Origin: Monocercomonoides exilis
Taxonomy: Eukaryota > Preaxostyla > Oxymonadida > Polymastigidae
Length of the DNA stretch: 64,000 nt
Direction: 5' to 3'
Assembly (NCBI GenBank): GCA_001643675.2
Contig: LSRY02000049.1
Location: 620,001 to 684,000, forward strand
A program made the translations under genes and the position numbers. The notes under the pieces were generated by a model that was given only the letters and a program-made list of their open reading frames with translations, was not told where the DNA came from and ran no database searches. This document shows positions 1-10,581 of the stretch, piece after piece; position 1 is the first letter of the stretch; every line of letters begins with the position of its first letter.

Positions 1-938
1 TAAAGATGATGATGCAATTTGCGAAGTGTGAGATGGAACAGAAAGCTGCTCTTCAGATCCAGAAAATCTTCCAGATTTGCCCGATGCAGATTTCGCTGGA
101 TGCTGAACTTTTGAAGAAGATGATTGATTAGATTTATCCTTGTGATAAAGAGATTTTGGTTTTTGTTGAGATGATTGAAGCGAAAAAGCAGGAGAGTGAG
201 TAGAAGAAGGAGATTGTGAAGGAGACTGTGAAGTAATAGTTGTCATAAATATAAATGGATCTTCGGGTTCCTCTTTTGTTTCTTCACTTTCTGAAACAAC
301 ACTAGCATGTTTATCTTGCTTTTTAGCCTTGACAACAGGAGAATTTTCAGTTTGATCATCTGACTCTTGGATCTTTTCTTCCACTTTTGGTGAATCACCC
401 ATTTTCGAAGAATTCTCTACAGCAATTGATTGCCTTTTTTTATCCAAAGCTTTTTGAATCTTTTTTTGCAATACTTCACGATATTGTTTTGCTGCCCTTG
501 AAGAATATTTCTTTTGAAGATCAAAACTTTGTTGCGAATCCGTCCATCCATGAGTTTCAAAAAATTCCTTCGCTTTTTTATTTCCTCCCAATTCAAGTGA
601 TAAAATTTCAGATTCTCTCAATTCATCAAGATCAGTTGAACTATTTTGAAGAGCATGAAATAACATAAATCAAATGAAATAAAAAGCAAACCGAATAAAC
701 GTTTGAGCAACTCCCAGTCCTCGATGAATTCCAGCACATGCAATGCAAATACATACTCCATAAGATGCTGACATCCATCCCGTAGAATAAGCTCCGCAAT
801 CAAAGCAATACTGCATAAGATCATAAGCAACAAAATATTCAAAATAATACCCTTCTAAAAGCATCATACTCTATTATCGCGCTGTTGCTTCACAACTGCA
901 AGCCTCTCTTTCCAATCTGGAGAGTCTGTGCGAGACAT
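1..938 (-). CDS. ArfGAP family protein, Glo3/ArfGAP2-3-like (3' end outside window)
   Basis: GTPase-activating protein for Arf, expected to act in COPI vesicle traffic at the Golgi. Three exons read in one frame: 938-870, 810-692 and 640 to beyond base 1, with GT-AG introns of 59 and 51 nt. The 23-residue first exon ends RDNR and joins directly to YCFDCG in exon 2. The zinc finger is CX2CX16CX2C (CFDC...CIAC), followed by AGIHRGLG, which holds the arginine finger, and then by [15 protein letters not shown], the usual ArfGAP tail of the domain. The segment [17 protein letters not shown] resembles the region after the domain in ArfGAP2/3 (Glo3). After that the protein is Ser/Gln/Pro-rich and still open at the edge. 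The ATG is 181 bp from that of the divergent gene at 1120, so a shared promoter is likely. The family is certain; the subfamily is probable. Confidence 0.88.
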
Positions 939-1119
939 TTATTGATTTTATTGATCAAATGAACCTATATAAAATTTAAACTATTTGATCAATGAAACCA
1001 TTTGGAATTTAATACAAATTATTTGATGAATATTTTTCATGTCATTCATTTTATGATCGAAAATTCTCTTTTTTAAAACCTTTTATATTTTCTGAGGTTC
1101 GTGTTTTTTGTTGCAATTG

Positions 1120-1971
1120 ATGATAACAGACATTCGCTGGTTTCTTGAACCTCATGGACTAAATTATTCGGTTTTCTAACTCATTATTGCGATCGAAAGA
1201 ATGATAGATAAAAAATCCTTATTTTGAAATATGTACTATGTCTCTTTAATTTGATTGGTGTTTGATTTTTCAGGTTCAGCTCAGTAAAGAAGTTGAAAAA
1301 CAACTTGAACAAGGGTTTCTTCATCAAGAAGTTGGAGATCATGCGCTTCAAAAAGTAATTATAGATTTTCACCCTTCTCAAGAAAGTGTTGAAAGTCTTT
1401 TTTCAAAACCGCCACATCAAGTTGAATATTTTATTGATTTCAAAACAATGAAATTGATTTCATGTGTTGATAAATATGAGGCAAGAATACGCCGAATAGA
1501 TGCAAACGCTACTCCAAGCATTGGATCTCCTATAATCGTTTCATTTGTTTGGCCATTCCAAGGTTCTAGGGTTTTTCTTAGAGGATCTTTCGATGGGTGG
1601 AAATCAAGTGTTCCATTACAACGCAGAAAAGATGACGGAATTTGGGAAGTTACCCTTTTGCTTCTTCCTGGTTTGTAATTTATATTAGAAAAGATTATAT
1701 AAGTTTTATTTAACCTTTTGAAAAAATGGAATTTTGTTGTTAGGATTTACTTATGAATACAAATTTCTAGTTGATGGAAAATGGATGCACAGAATTGATG
1801 AACACGCAACAAGAGACAAAGAAGGTGTGTATTATTATTTGAAAAATAGAATTTTAGTAATTATATTCAACTTGCTATATCATTGGTTTATTTTCTTTAT
1901 GAATATTTTTAGGCAATATCAACAATCTTATTCATGTTCATCTTCCTCAATCAGTTGTGTGCTCTCTCTGA
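1120..1971 (+). CDS. Small AMPK-beta-type glycogen-binding (CBM48/E-set) domain protein
   Basis: Four exons (1120-1170, 1274-1670, 1744-1824, 1913-1971) with introns of 103, 73 and 88 nt encode 195 aa. The start ATG opens MITDIRWFLEPHG, which splices in phase into VQLSKEVEKQL. The C-terminal half is a carbohydrate-binding fold like that of AMPK beta/SNF1 partners: FVWPFQGSRVFLRGSFDGW, then GIWEVTLLLLPG, YEYKFLVDGKWMHR, and the ending GNINNLIHV. The conserved Trp of GSFDGW and the KFLVDGxW motif are present. The protein stops about 11 residues after the domain, so it has no ASC domain for binding AMPK alpha/gamma, unlike a full beta subunit. It may target glycogen or act as a stand-alone scaffold like plant PTST or FLO6 proteins. 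That role is inference. Confidence 0.85.
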
Positions 1972-2407
1972 ACTTCTTCCTGACTAATCATCTCTCCATT
2001 TCATCAACTCATCTCATCATTCGTGCGTCTGGAGCGTTCATTCTGGTTCTTTCAACTGGCTCTCCGGAGCTTTTATAATTCTTTTATCTTGACATTTTAA
2101 AATGTCATAACTTACAATTATCTTGAAATCTGAAGTATTCAATTTCTGCCATTCTTCTTATTGTGCCATTTTAATCTGTCAATTGCGACACTATCTTTTT
2201 CTTCACTTCTGCACAGCCAATCAAAAAATTAAAAAAATATTTTTTCTAATTTTTTTGTTTTCGATGTAGTGAAGTTAAAATAAGTCAAAATTCAAAAATT
2301 CAAAAAAATGCTAAGAAAAGTAAAGAACACACAACAAATGTTAAAAAGAAACAAACAAAGTGAGAAAGAAAGCGCCAAAAGGCGAATAAGAACAGCAGCG
2401 ACCCGCT
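1972..2407. other. Intergenic, convergent 3' ends
   Basis: This space lies between the stop of the glycogen-binding gene and the stop of the coiled-coil gene. It is T-rich at first and A-rich near 2280-2370. I see no further exon, RNA gene or repeat in it. Confidence 0.6.
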
Positions 2408-5400
2408 CTACTCAGTCTTAAATCCATCGAGAAGGCTCTTCAGATCAGCTATTTCAGACATCAAGTCCATGCTCCTGTCATCGTCTTCGTTCTTGCTTTC
2501 ATTCGCAAAGGAGCTGTTCAGCGCCTCTGGCTGCGGGAGACTTTGCTGAGCGGCAGCTAATTTCGGCGGGTACGAGGCAAACGACGAAGGTGTTGGTGCT
2601 GCCGCGTTTTTTGCATAAACAGATGAAGAAGATGTTGAAGATGATGGAGATGATGATGATGGAGATGATGATGATGATGCAAACGAAGAGGCAGACGAAG
2701 AAGGATTTGCAGCATTTGTGCTTGTTTCAGATGAGCGGAAGGATCTTTTGTCTTCGACATTCTCAGTCGCAGAAAGCGTGCCAGAAAGGGGATTTACAGC
2801 TGGCGAAGACGATGAGAGAGAAGCAGAGGCTGAGGCTGAGGCTGAACCAGAGCCAGAAGAATTAGAATTAGAATTAGAATTAGAATTAGAATTAGAAGAA
2901 GAAGAAGAAGAGCGCATTTGTGAGGGATGAACACTGGAGTCAATAGAAGAGGACAGAGAAGAGATGGACATCGAGAGCGATTCTCGAACAGAGGGAGAAG
3001 AGGAGGTGGATGGCAAAGAGTTTGAAGCAGAAGAGGAAGAAGAAGAAGAGGTAGATGCTGAAGAAGAAGAAGAAGCAGAAGAAGATGATGAAGGTGATGA
3101 GGTTGGAGATGATAAAGGATATCTTGTTGATGGAGGGGCAGACTCATAAACAATTCTTCCTTCGCCTTCGTTTGCCATCTTTTCTGAAGAGAAGTTCAAC
3201 TGGTTGGAAGAAGAGGCAGAGGCAGAGGAAGGATCAGAGGAGGTGCGAATCGAAGGGACAGCAGACGAAGCGGTGTGTGATGAAAGACTGGGTGTGTGCG
3301 ACGAAGAGCGCACGTGCGATGGCGAGGCAGAGGAGAAAGGAGCATTCGCAGGTGATGGAGAAGAAGAGGAAGAGGACTGGACAGCAGAGATGATGTATGC
3401 AGTGGGCGAGATTGGTGGCTGGGATGTGAATGAGGAAGGGCTTGAAGAAGAAGAAGATGATGATGAGGCTGATGCAGAAGCAGAGGAGGAGGAAGACGAA
3501 GCAGATGAGGGCGAAGCCACAGGTCTGCTTCGGATGGGTGTTGTTGGCGGATAAACGGGAGTGGAAGCGGTCGACGACTGCGCCGAAGACGAGGCAGAGG
3601 AGCCAGACATCGACGGGCGGCGCGGAGTGACGAGCGAAAGAGTCGGAACAGCAGAGGCAGCGATGCTCTTGTTGAGAGGAGCAGAGTGTGTTCCATTCAA
3701 ATTCGAAGTCAGCGTCATCGTGCCGAACCCGCTGGACGTCTTCAGGCGGTGGTTCTCTCCCAGCACTTGGCGGTACTTCGCATTCAGCTCGTCGTACAAG
3801 TCTTCCAACTCGCCCAGCGCTTTCTTCTTCGACTCCAACAGCTCGTTCGCGTCGCGCAGCTCGTTCTCGAGCTTCTTCATCTGCTGCTCTGTCGCCAGCA
3901 TCTCGTCCTCTCTCTCCTTTTCCCGCTTCTCCAGTTGCTCCTTCAGCATGTTCTTCGCGGCCTCGCACAGCTCATACGAGTCCTTGATCGACTCCAGCTC
4001 GTTCACAGCGATCGTCAGGTCCCTCTCGAGCGAGTTCTTCTCCTCCAGCAGGCTCGCATAGCTCACACGCACCGACCGCGCGTCGCTCTCTGCAGCCGAG
4101 TGCTTCTCCCTCTTCTCGTCCAGCTGCCGCGTCAGCGCCTCGTACCGCTCCTTCAGCACAGACAGCTGCTGCTGCAGTGTGGCAATCTCTGCATGGCTCT
4201 GTGCTTTGTCTGCTCTGTGCGACGCAATCTCCCTCTGCAGCGCTTCAGTCGCTTTCTGCAGCTCGCTCTCCATCCGCTCGGTCTCTTCTTTCATCTGCTT
4301 CCGCTCCGCTTCTGTCACTTGCTTGTCTCGCTTGATCTGCTGGAACAGAATCTCAAATTCTCCTTTCAGCTTCTTCATGTGCTCTACGTCACGCTGATAG
4401 CTCTCTTCTTCTTCTTTCTTCTTCTCCAGTTCTTGCACTACATCCTCTTTCTCTCTCTCGACCTGCCCCAGCTGTTCTTTCATCTCCCGCATCTCGTCCT
4501 TCATCCGCTCGTATTCCTCCTTCAGCTCGTCTGAACTCATCGTCGAGTTGAACACATGCTCCTGCAGCATCCTCCGTTCTGCCTCTCTTTCTTCCTGCTC
4601 TTTCTCCATCTCGTTCGTCAGGTCTGCCACTTTGTCCTGGCTCTCCTTCAGCTTCGCCTCCAGTACAATCACATTCCTCCGCTCAGCATCTAACTCCTTC
4701 TGCAGATCCATCATTGCTGCGTGGTGCTCCTTCAGTGTCGCCTCCATCCTCTCCATCAGAGCAATCTTCTCTTTCTCTCTCTCTGTGATCACCTGCGACT
4801 CACTCAGCGTCGCTGCTAGTCTTTCCTTCTCGCGCACTTGCATATTCAGAATCTCCTCACGCAGCTTGTCGTTCTGTGCAGACAGGCCATCCTTCGCTGC
4901 CCGCTCTTCATTCAGCATCATCCGCACATCACTCGTCTTCTTCTTCTCCTCCTCCAACATGTTCAGATACTCTTTCCTTCTCTCCTCCTTCTCTTTCTCC
5001 TTCTGCACTGCCTCATCTTCCATCTCGTGCATTCGTGTCAGCATCGCCTCAATCTCAACGCGGCTGTGCTCTTTCGCTTCTTCAACGCGTCGTTCCATCT
5101 CCTTCGTCTTGGCCCGCTCTTCCTCCAATTCGCGCCCTTGCGCCTCCACTTTCCGCTCAAACTGCTGAATTTTAGACAGAATTCCAGCTTTTTCAGCAGA
5201 CGTGATTGCTTTCTCTTCGTCCAGCTTTGACCGCCCAGCTGCAACCGCCTCGTCGCACCGCTTTCGCAGTTCGTTTGCTTCGTTGCTCTTCTTCTCGATG
5301 TCTTCCAGCAATCGTTCGTTCTCCTTCTTCATGTCATTAATGCGCTCTTTCAACAGCACAATATCCCTTTCTCTCTCTTTCATCTCCCGCTCTTTCTCCA

Positions 5401-6965
5401 TCGACGTGCTGGTCATCTCCTTCTCCTTCTCTCTCAGCTCGTCTGCTTTCTTCTTCTCTCCCATCCGCAGCGCGTGGATCTGCTCGTTCAACAGCTGCCT
5501 CTCAATTCGGTGTCTGTCCTTCAAGTTCTTAATTTCTGTGTTTGCCTGAGCCAACTCATCAGCCGTCTGCTCTTTTTCATTCTGCTCTTGCCGCTTCTGC
5601 TTTTCTGTCGCATGCAGCTCGTCTTGCAATGACTCGATCGTCTCTGACTGCGACTTCGCTGTCTCCTTCAGCTTGTGCAGCTCTTCTTCCATTTGGGCTT
5701 GGATGTTCTGCATCTTCTCTTCCTTTTCGGTGTATTCGCGAGCTTTCAGTTCACTCGATAACTCCTTTTCTCGTATCTGCTTTTGCAATTCTTCCACTTT
5801 CATCTTCTCTTCTTTCAGCGCACATTCATTTTCCGCATCTCTACGCTGTCTTTCTTCACGTAATGTCTTTTCTTCATTTTTTCTTTCTTCTTCCTCTTCT
5901 TCTCTTTGTTCTTTTTCTTTTTTCCATTCTTCTTCCTTTTCCGTAAGCTCTTTTTCGAGATTGTCAGCACGTCTTTTCTCTCTCTTTGCATCCTCTTCTG
6001 CACGCCTTTGTGCAGCCAATGCCTCTTCTAGCCCTTCTTTGGCCTCGTGATGTGCATTAACAACACTTGATTGGATGCTTAATGCATCAGCAGCCACTTT
6101 CTCTGATTGAGCAAGCTTTTCCTTCGTACTTTCGAATTCTGCTTTGATTTCTGAAATTTCTTTTTCCATTTTTTCTATTTGACTGTCTTTCTTTAGAAGA
6201 GAATGCGAAAGAGTATATATTTGTTGCTCATAACCACCAATTTGCTTTGTACTCTCTTCAAGAGTTTTCATTTGTGATTCATGCTGCTCCATCAGTTGTT
6301 GAAGATTTGATGTTAAGAGTTCGTTCGATCGTTTTGCTTCTTCAAGTTCTTTCGTCATTTCTTGATTTCCGCTTTCCAATTGTGCTGCCTTTTCTGTTAA
6401 GGCTGTGATGTCTCTTTCTTGTGCCTTTGTTTTCTTTTCCAAATCTGATGCAATTTTTCTCATGCGAAGTTCTTCGTTTGCAATTTGTTCTTGCGACTTT
6501 TGAGATGAATATGCTTCTGATTCAGACTGTTCAAGCTTTTTTTCTAATGAAGATAAAAGTTGCATTTTAGCCTCGTTGTCTTGTATGCTCTGAGCTAATT
6601 GTTGTTTCATTGCTTCATACTCATGCAGTATATGTCCCTTTTGCAAAAGAATTACACAATAAAATTTATTAGAGTAAATAACTGATTATAAAAATTAAAT
6701 TACCTTTTTCTCCCCAAGACCTAGTTCTGCGGCTCTAGAATCGAGTGCCGCCTTTAAAACTGACACATAAGCGCGAAGTTCTTCATTGTCTTTCGTGAGA
6801 CTTTGAAGAGATGAGAGCATTTGTCGCTTCTCTTTATTCAAAGAATCATCTTGAATTGCAGGTTTCGAAGTTCGCTAATAGAAATGTATTGTGTTCAAAA
6901 AACATATATATATTACATGTGATAAAAAGAAAAATATAGAAAACCCGTGTCGATGTTGAATGCAT
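2408..6965 (-). CDS. Long coiled-coil protein with Ser-rich C-terminal tail
   Basis: Three exons (6965-6945, 6874-6704, 6637-2408) with introns of 70 and 66 nt, both in phase 0, encode 1473 aa. The start is MHSTSTR, spliced to RTSKPAIQDD. Residues from about 30 to 1070 are almost continuous heptad-repeat coiled coil rich in Glu, Lys, Arg and Gln. A short exit motif of the type LYDELNAKYRQVLGENHRLK follows. The last 400 residues are low complexity, with runs of Ser broken by Ala, Pro and Asn, ending in an acidic SEIADLKSLLDGF helix. No motor, kinase or membrane segment is visible. Such proteins usually serve as cytoskeletal, centrosomal or Golgi tethers, but nothing here decides which. GC content rises from the 5' part (about 6000-6640) to the middle (about 4000-5500). 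Confidence 0.85.
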
Positions 6966-7218
6966 CTTTCAGATTTGAAATAAAAAAGGCGATCTAACGA
7001 TCAATTAAAGTTTAAATTATATATAATTCTATTGATCACAAAAATTTAAAAATTCATTTGAAAGAAAATAAAAATGATGAACAGCAATACAACATTAAAT
7101 CTCACAGGAAATTAATAGGAAACATTTAAATTAGCAATATTTTGTTTTTTCACGTGAATAATTTGGAAAAAGAAAACTTGAAATTCGAGAAGAGCAAATG
7201 AATAACTGAAGATTACTT
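6966..7218. other. Intergenic spacer
   Basis: AT-rich DNA between the 5' end of the coiled-coil gene and the 3' end of the next minus-strand gene. It should contain the coiled-coil gene's promoter. No motif stands out. Confidence 0.5.
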
Positions 7219-9897
7219 CTACAATGCAAATGGATTTGAATTCTTGGATTCTTTGATTTGGCTCATATGTCCAATGCGCAATGACGTATTTTTATGTTTT
7301 TTCCTTTTTTTGTGTAGCTTATCATTGTTGTTATTTGCGCTGCTTTCAAAAAATGACTGAAAAGATGGCTTTGAAAATGAACGTCTCCTTTTAAAAAATT
7401 TTAATTTTTGTGCTGCCTTCAAAGAAGAACAGTGCAATTGAGCCAATAAGAAATTCGGATCAAACGCAAACGGAGTAACAATAATTTGGCTTTCCTTTTG
7501 ATGGGCAAAGCTTGGCACAGCAGGCAAAATTGCATTTGACTCGCTTTGTGGAGGAGTTGGAAGAAGAACTTTTGGTCGATTTGTAGCGACTGTTGGAGGC
7601 TTGTCATCTGGTTGCAAGATAAACTCCACAGGCATAAGGGTGTCTCTAAAAGAAAAATCAGCTGATGAAGATGAAGATGAAGATGGAGATGACAATGGTA
7701 TGGTTTGTCTTCTGAAGAGTGAGAAATATTTTGAGAACTGAGAAAATTTTGGTTGTTCTTTCACATTTCCTTTTGAAAAAACCACACACGGATATGTTTC
7801 TAATCCAAAGGATAGATTCTTGAAATGTAAATCAGACTTTAATTTGTTGTGTTCTGAGTATAAATTCGCTCGACTTTCTTCTCCCGCTTTGCCAATGTGA
7901 CTTGGAAGTCTGCAATCAGTTGCATGTAAATGATTGTGAATGGGATGAGGAAACATTTTAAATTGATTCGATTGCATTGAATTTCTCTTCTCTTGTTCAC
8001 CTTTCGCTGAATCATCTGATGCCAACAAATTAATTTCTTGTTGTCCAACTGAATTTTCAGATAGTCTCTTTTCTTGAGAAATCATATCAGAGAAAGATTG
8101 ATGTTTCAAATTATCACAGTTCTGTTGGCTTATGTTAATCATGTTATCCTCAGCTTCTTTTATAGATTTACCATATTCTTGCTGAACATATGAGCTATCA
8201 AAAGTGTTTGAATTCTCCAAAGCATCTCGTTTTGACTGTAAATCTGACTCTTGTGCCAGATGTGCCAAATCAGAAAGAGATTGCTCTGAAATTGCTGCCA
8301 ATGGAACTTCATTAAGAGGATATGTTTCGATCAAATCAAAATTCACCGCGTTTTCATTCAAAGATAAATATCCGGTGCTTTCACTTTGGTCAAACAGTTC
8401 CTTTGGTGCTGCCTCTTTCTTAGGCGAGCGCAGCATTGCACTAAAGTCAAGATAGGTCGGATCGCCTCGCTTCTTCCGCTCTTTTTGCTTCCATTTCGTG
8501 TATTCAATCAAATATCGGTCCAGATGCGTCAGCTGCCCGCGCTGAGCCTGCTTTTCGAGCTTCTTTTCTTTCCTCGCTATTTCCGTCACAAGCTCGCCCC
8601 TCTCTTTTTCTGTCATTTCTTTGTCTTCGGCGTCTCTCAAGAGGCTCTTCAGCTCCTCAATCGTGAAATGACCCCACTTGCTGTGCCCTGCACCGTCCTC
8701 CTCTTTCGCCTTCTCACACATCATTTTGTACTCTGCTTTGTCCCACAGCTCTTTTTCCTCATCATCTGTGATCCAGTCTTTTCTGACCCATTCGCCATAC
8801 ACTCTGAAATGCCTTTTGGCATCTTCCAATTCCCTTTTGACAATCAGCAATTTTGCCTTCTTGTCTTTTTCTAGTTGACTCATCTTCAACAAATTGTGTC
8901 GTTCTAATTCTGAATCTGCTTCTATTTCAGACAAAATATAAGGAGCTGTTGTATTAGTAGTAGAAGAAAAAGCAGAGTTTGCATATTTTTGACTGTATTC
9001 CCCTGTCTTTGATGAAAGCTCCAGATCTTTCCATTCTCGAATCATTTTTTCCTTCTCGTACTCAGCCATTTCAGATTTCCGCTGGCCATCAATCTCCATG
9101 TCGATGTCGTGGCACATCTCTTTTTTCTTTGATAGAACAGGATGCCATTCAAGAAGTGCGCCTTCTGCATCATCAGCTTCTTCTTCTTTGACTTTTTCTA
9201 TTTCTTGTTGTTGAATTATATTATCTGAGCTAATTAATATTGCTGGTTGGCTCTTTTTAGTGTTTAAAGGAAGAGGATGATTTACCGATATGTTAACTTC
9301 AGTCATAGTCGCATTTGGTTTCAAAGTTGTGTTTTCTGATTTATGATGTCTTAGGATACAAAGAGAGCGAAGCTCAGCAAAAAGGTCTGGAGCAGTCAAT
9401 AAATATACAGGACGATCTGCATCTTCAATGACAATTTTTGATTTTTGTTTTGCGACTTTTGTTTTATCACTATAAATTTCTGGGTTGTTTTCAGAAAAAT
9501 GTTTTTCTTCTTTTAGGAACGGAACTGAGAAATCTTGTTTTTTCAAAGATGACTCTTGTTGTTTCTTCTGGTCCGTTTCTGTTATTTTCTTATGAAAAAT
9601 ACTATTTCTTGCTGTGTTATTCAATGAAGAACAAGACATCAAACGAAAAGAAGAAGAATTTGAAGATGATGAAGACAAAGAAGAAGAAAAATATGGACGA
9701 TAAGAAGAATATTTTATTCTCGACATCATGGAAGAAATATGTGCGCTTTCATGTAATGGTTGAGCAACCCCACATTGAAAAAGTGAAGTTGTATTTCCTT
9801 GGCTTGTTATTCTGGAACGAATATCAAGAAAAGGAGTTGAAGAAATGTTTTCAGTTGATGCTTTTGTTCCTAAATTTTCATCTTCCGTTGAAATTCT
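7219..9897 (-). CDS. Tandem paralogue A: protein with unrecognised AKRHF-W domain
   Basis: First of three neighbouring paralogues on the same strand. The reading frame stays open upstream of the ATG at 9729 to an acceptor-like TATACAG at 9898, so this is probably the last exon (892 codons plus stop) and the true start lies upstream, unresolved. Most of the protein is Ser/Asn/Lys-rich and looks disordered. A charged helical block encoded at about 8460-8850 contains DAKRHFRVYGEWVRKDWI, then DDEEKELWDKAE, IEELKSLL and a RKEKKLEKQ helix. It corresponds to blocks in the genes at 10582 and 14029. A weaker upstream match (MCHDIDMEIDGQRKSEM) pairs with paralogue C. Near the C-terminus VTPFAFDPNF resembles SSVALDPSF of paralogue C. 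I do not recognise the family, and no membrane segment or enzyme motif is visible. A nuclear or scaffold role would be a guess. Confidence 0.75.
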   Translation of the reverse strand, partial: RISTEDENLGTKASTENISSTPFLDIRSRITSQGNTTSLFQCGVAQPLHESAHISSMMSRIKYSSYRPYFSSSLSSSSSNSSSFRLMSCSSLNNTARNSIFHKKITETDQKKQQESSLKKQDFSVPFLKEEKHFSENNPEIYSDKTKVAKQKSKIVIEDADRPVYLLTAPDLFAELRSLCILRHHKSENTTLKPNATMTEVNISVNHPLPLNTKKSQPAILISSDNIIQQQEIEKVKEEEADDAEGALLEWHPVLSKKKEMCHDIDMEIDGQRKSEMAEYEKEKMIREWKDLELSSKTGEYSQKYANSAFSSTTNTTAPYILSEIEADSELERHNLLKMSQLEKDKKAKLLIVKRELEDAKRHFRVYGEWVRKDWITDDEEKELWDKAEYKMMCEKAKEEDGAGHSKWGHFTIEELKSLLRDAEDKEMTEKERGELVTEIARKEKKLEKQAQRGQLTHLDRYLIEYTKWKQKERKKRGDPTYLDFSAMLRSPKKEAAPKELFDQSESTGYLSLNENAVNFDLIETYPLNEVPLAAISEQSLSDLAHLAQESDLQSKRDALENSNTFDSSYVQQEYGKSIKEAEDNMINISQQNCDNLKHQSFSDMISQEKRLSENSVGQQEINLLASDDSAKGEQEKRNSMQSNQFKMFPHPIHNHLHATDCRLPSHIGKAGEESRANLYSEHNKLKSDLHFKNLSFGLETYPCVVFSKGNVKEQPKFSQFSKYFSLFRRQTIPLSSPSSSSSSSADFSFRDTLMPVEFILQPDDKPPTVATNRPKVLLPTPPQSESNAILPAVPSFAHQKESQIIVTPFAFDPNFLLAQLHCSSLKAAQKLKFFKRRRSFSKPSFQSFFESSANNNNDKLHKKRKKHKNTSLRIGHMSQIKESKNSNPFAL

Positions 9898-10581
9898 CTG
9901 TATAATTTTTATAATATTGATTCAAATTATTAAATAACAAAACGAGAAAATAGAAAATATGAATAACTGTAACAAAGTTGTCAAAAGCAAAAAAATACAC
10001 TAAAATTTTCGATGCTCTTCATCTAAAAATTATTATATACATTAACATACATCCAATGGCCATGAGTCTTTTCTCATAAACAAATATTATCAATAAGATT
10101 GTTCCATAAACAAAATTGTGGGCTATTCTTGTGAAAAATGAAAAGTTGAAAAGAGAGTAACTTTTGTTGTTGTAGCATTGATTTCGCGAATAATCAAAAT
10201 GAAAATAAAAAATAATGAGTCAGATCATTTGAATTTAATGATCTTGAAAAAGCGAGTGAACAGAGAATGGAATCGGAATTAAATCAAACAGATTTGCAAT
10301 GATTCTATTTCTAAACCATTCGCAAGAATAATGATTTTGTTTCAATGAACAGCTTATATTCATACAAATATAAGTTGAAACAAATTGTTCTTTTCGGGGC
10401 ATTTTTGCTGAAAAATGATAATTTTTCTTTGATATAGCAAAATGTTGTATATAGAACATACATAAATTAAAAATCAATATATCTGTATCTTTGTTGAATC
10501 GAAAAATGTTCTCATTGTTTAAAATAAAAGATTTTTTAAAATTAATAATAGTCAGAAATAGTGCATCCAATTATAGTTTCT
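9898..10581. other. Intergenic and unresolved 5' exons of paralogue A
   Basis: AT-rich DNA upstream of the main exon of paralogue A and downstream of paralogue B. The intron acceptor at 9898 implies that one or more short exons of paralogue A lie here on the minus strand. I could not place them with confidence. Confidence 0.4.

Noticed and set aside
1734-2078. Open frame starting in the intron before the glycogen-binding domain's last part
   Set aside because: It reads through two GT-AG introns. The spliced model gives the expected domain ending GNINNLIHV and an immediate stop.
2557-3990. Overlapping open frames on both strands over the Ser-rich tail of the coiled-coil gene
   Set aside because: They are alternative readings of AGC/TCT-type repeats (poly-Glu, poly-Leu/His). 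Only the minus frame continuous with the coiled coil makes sense.
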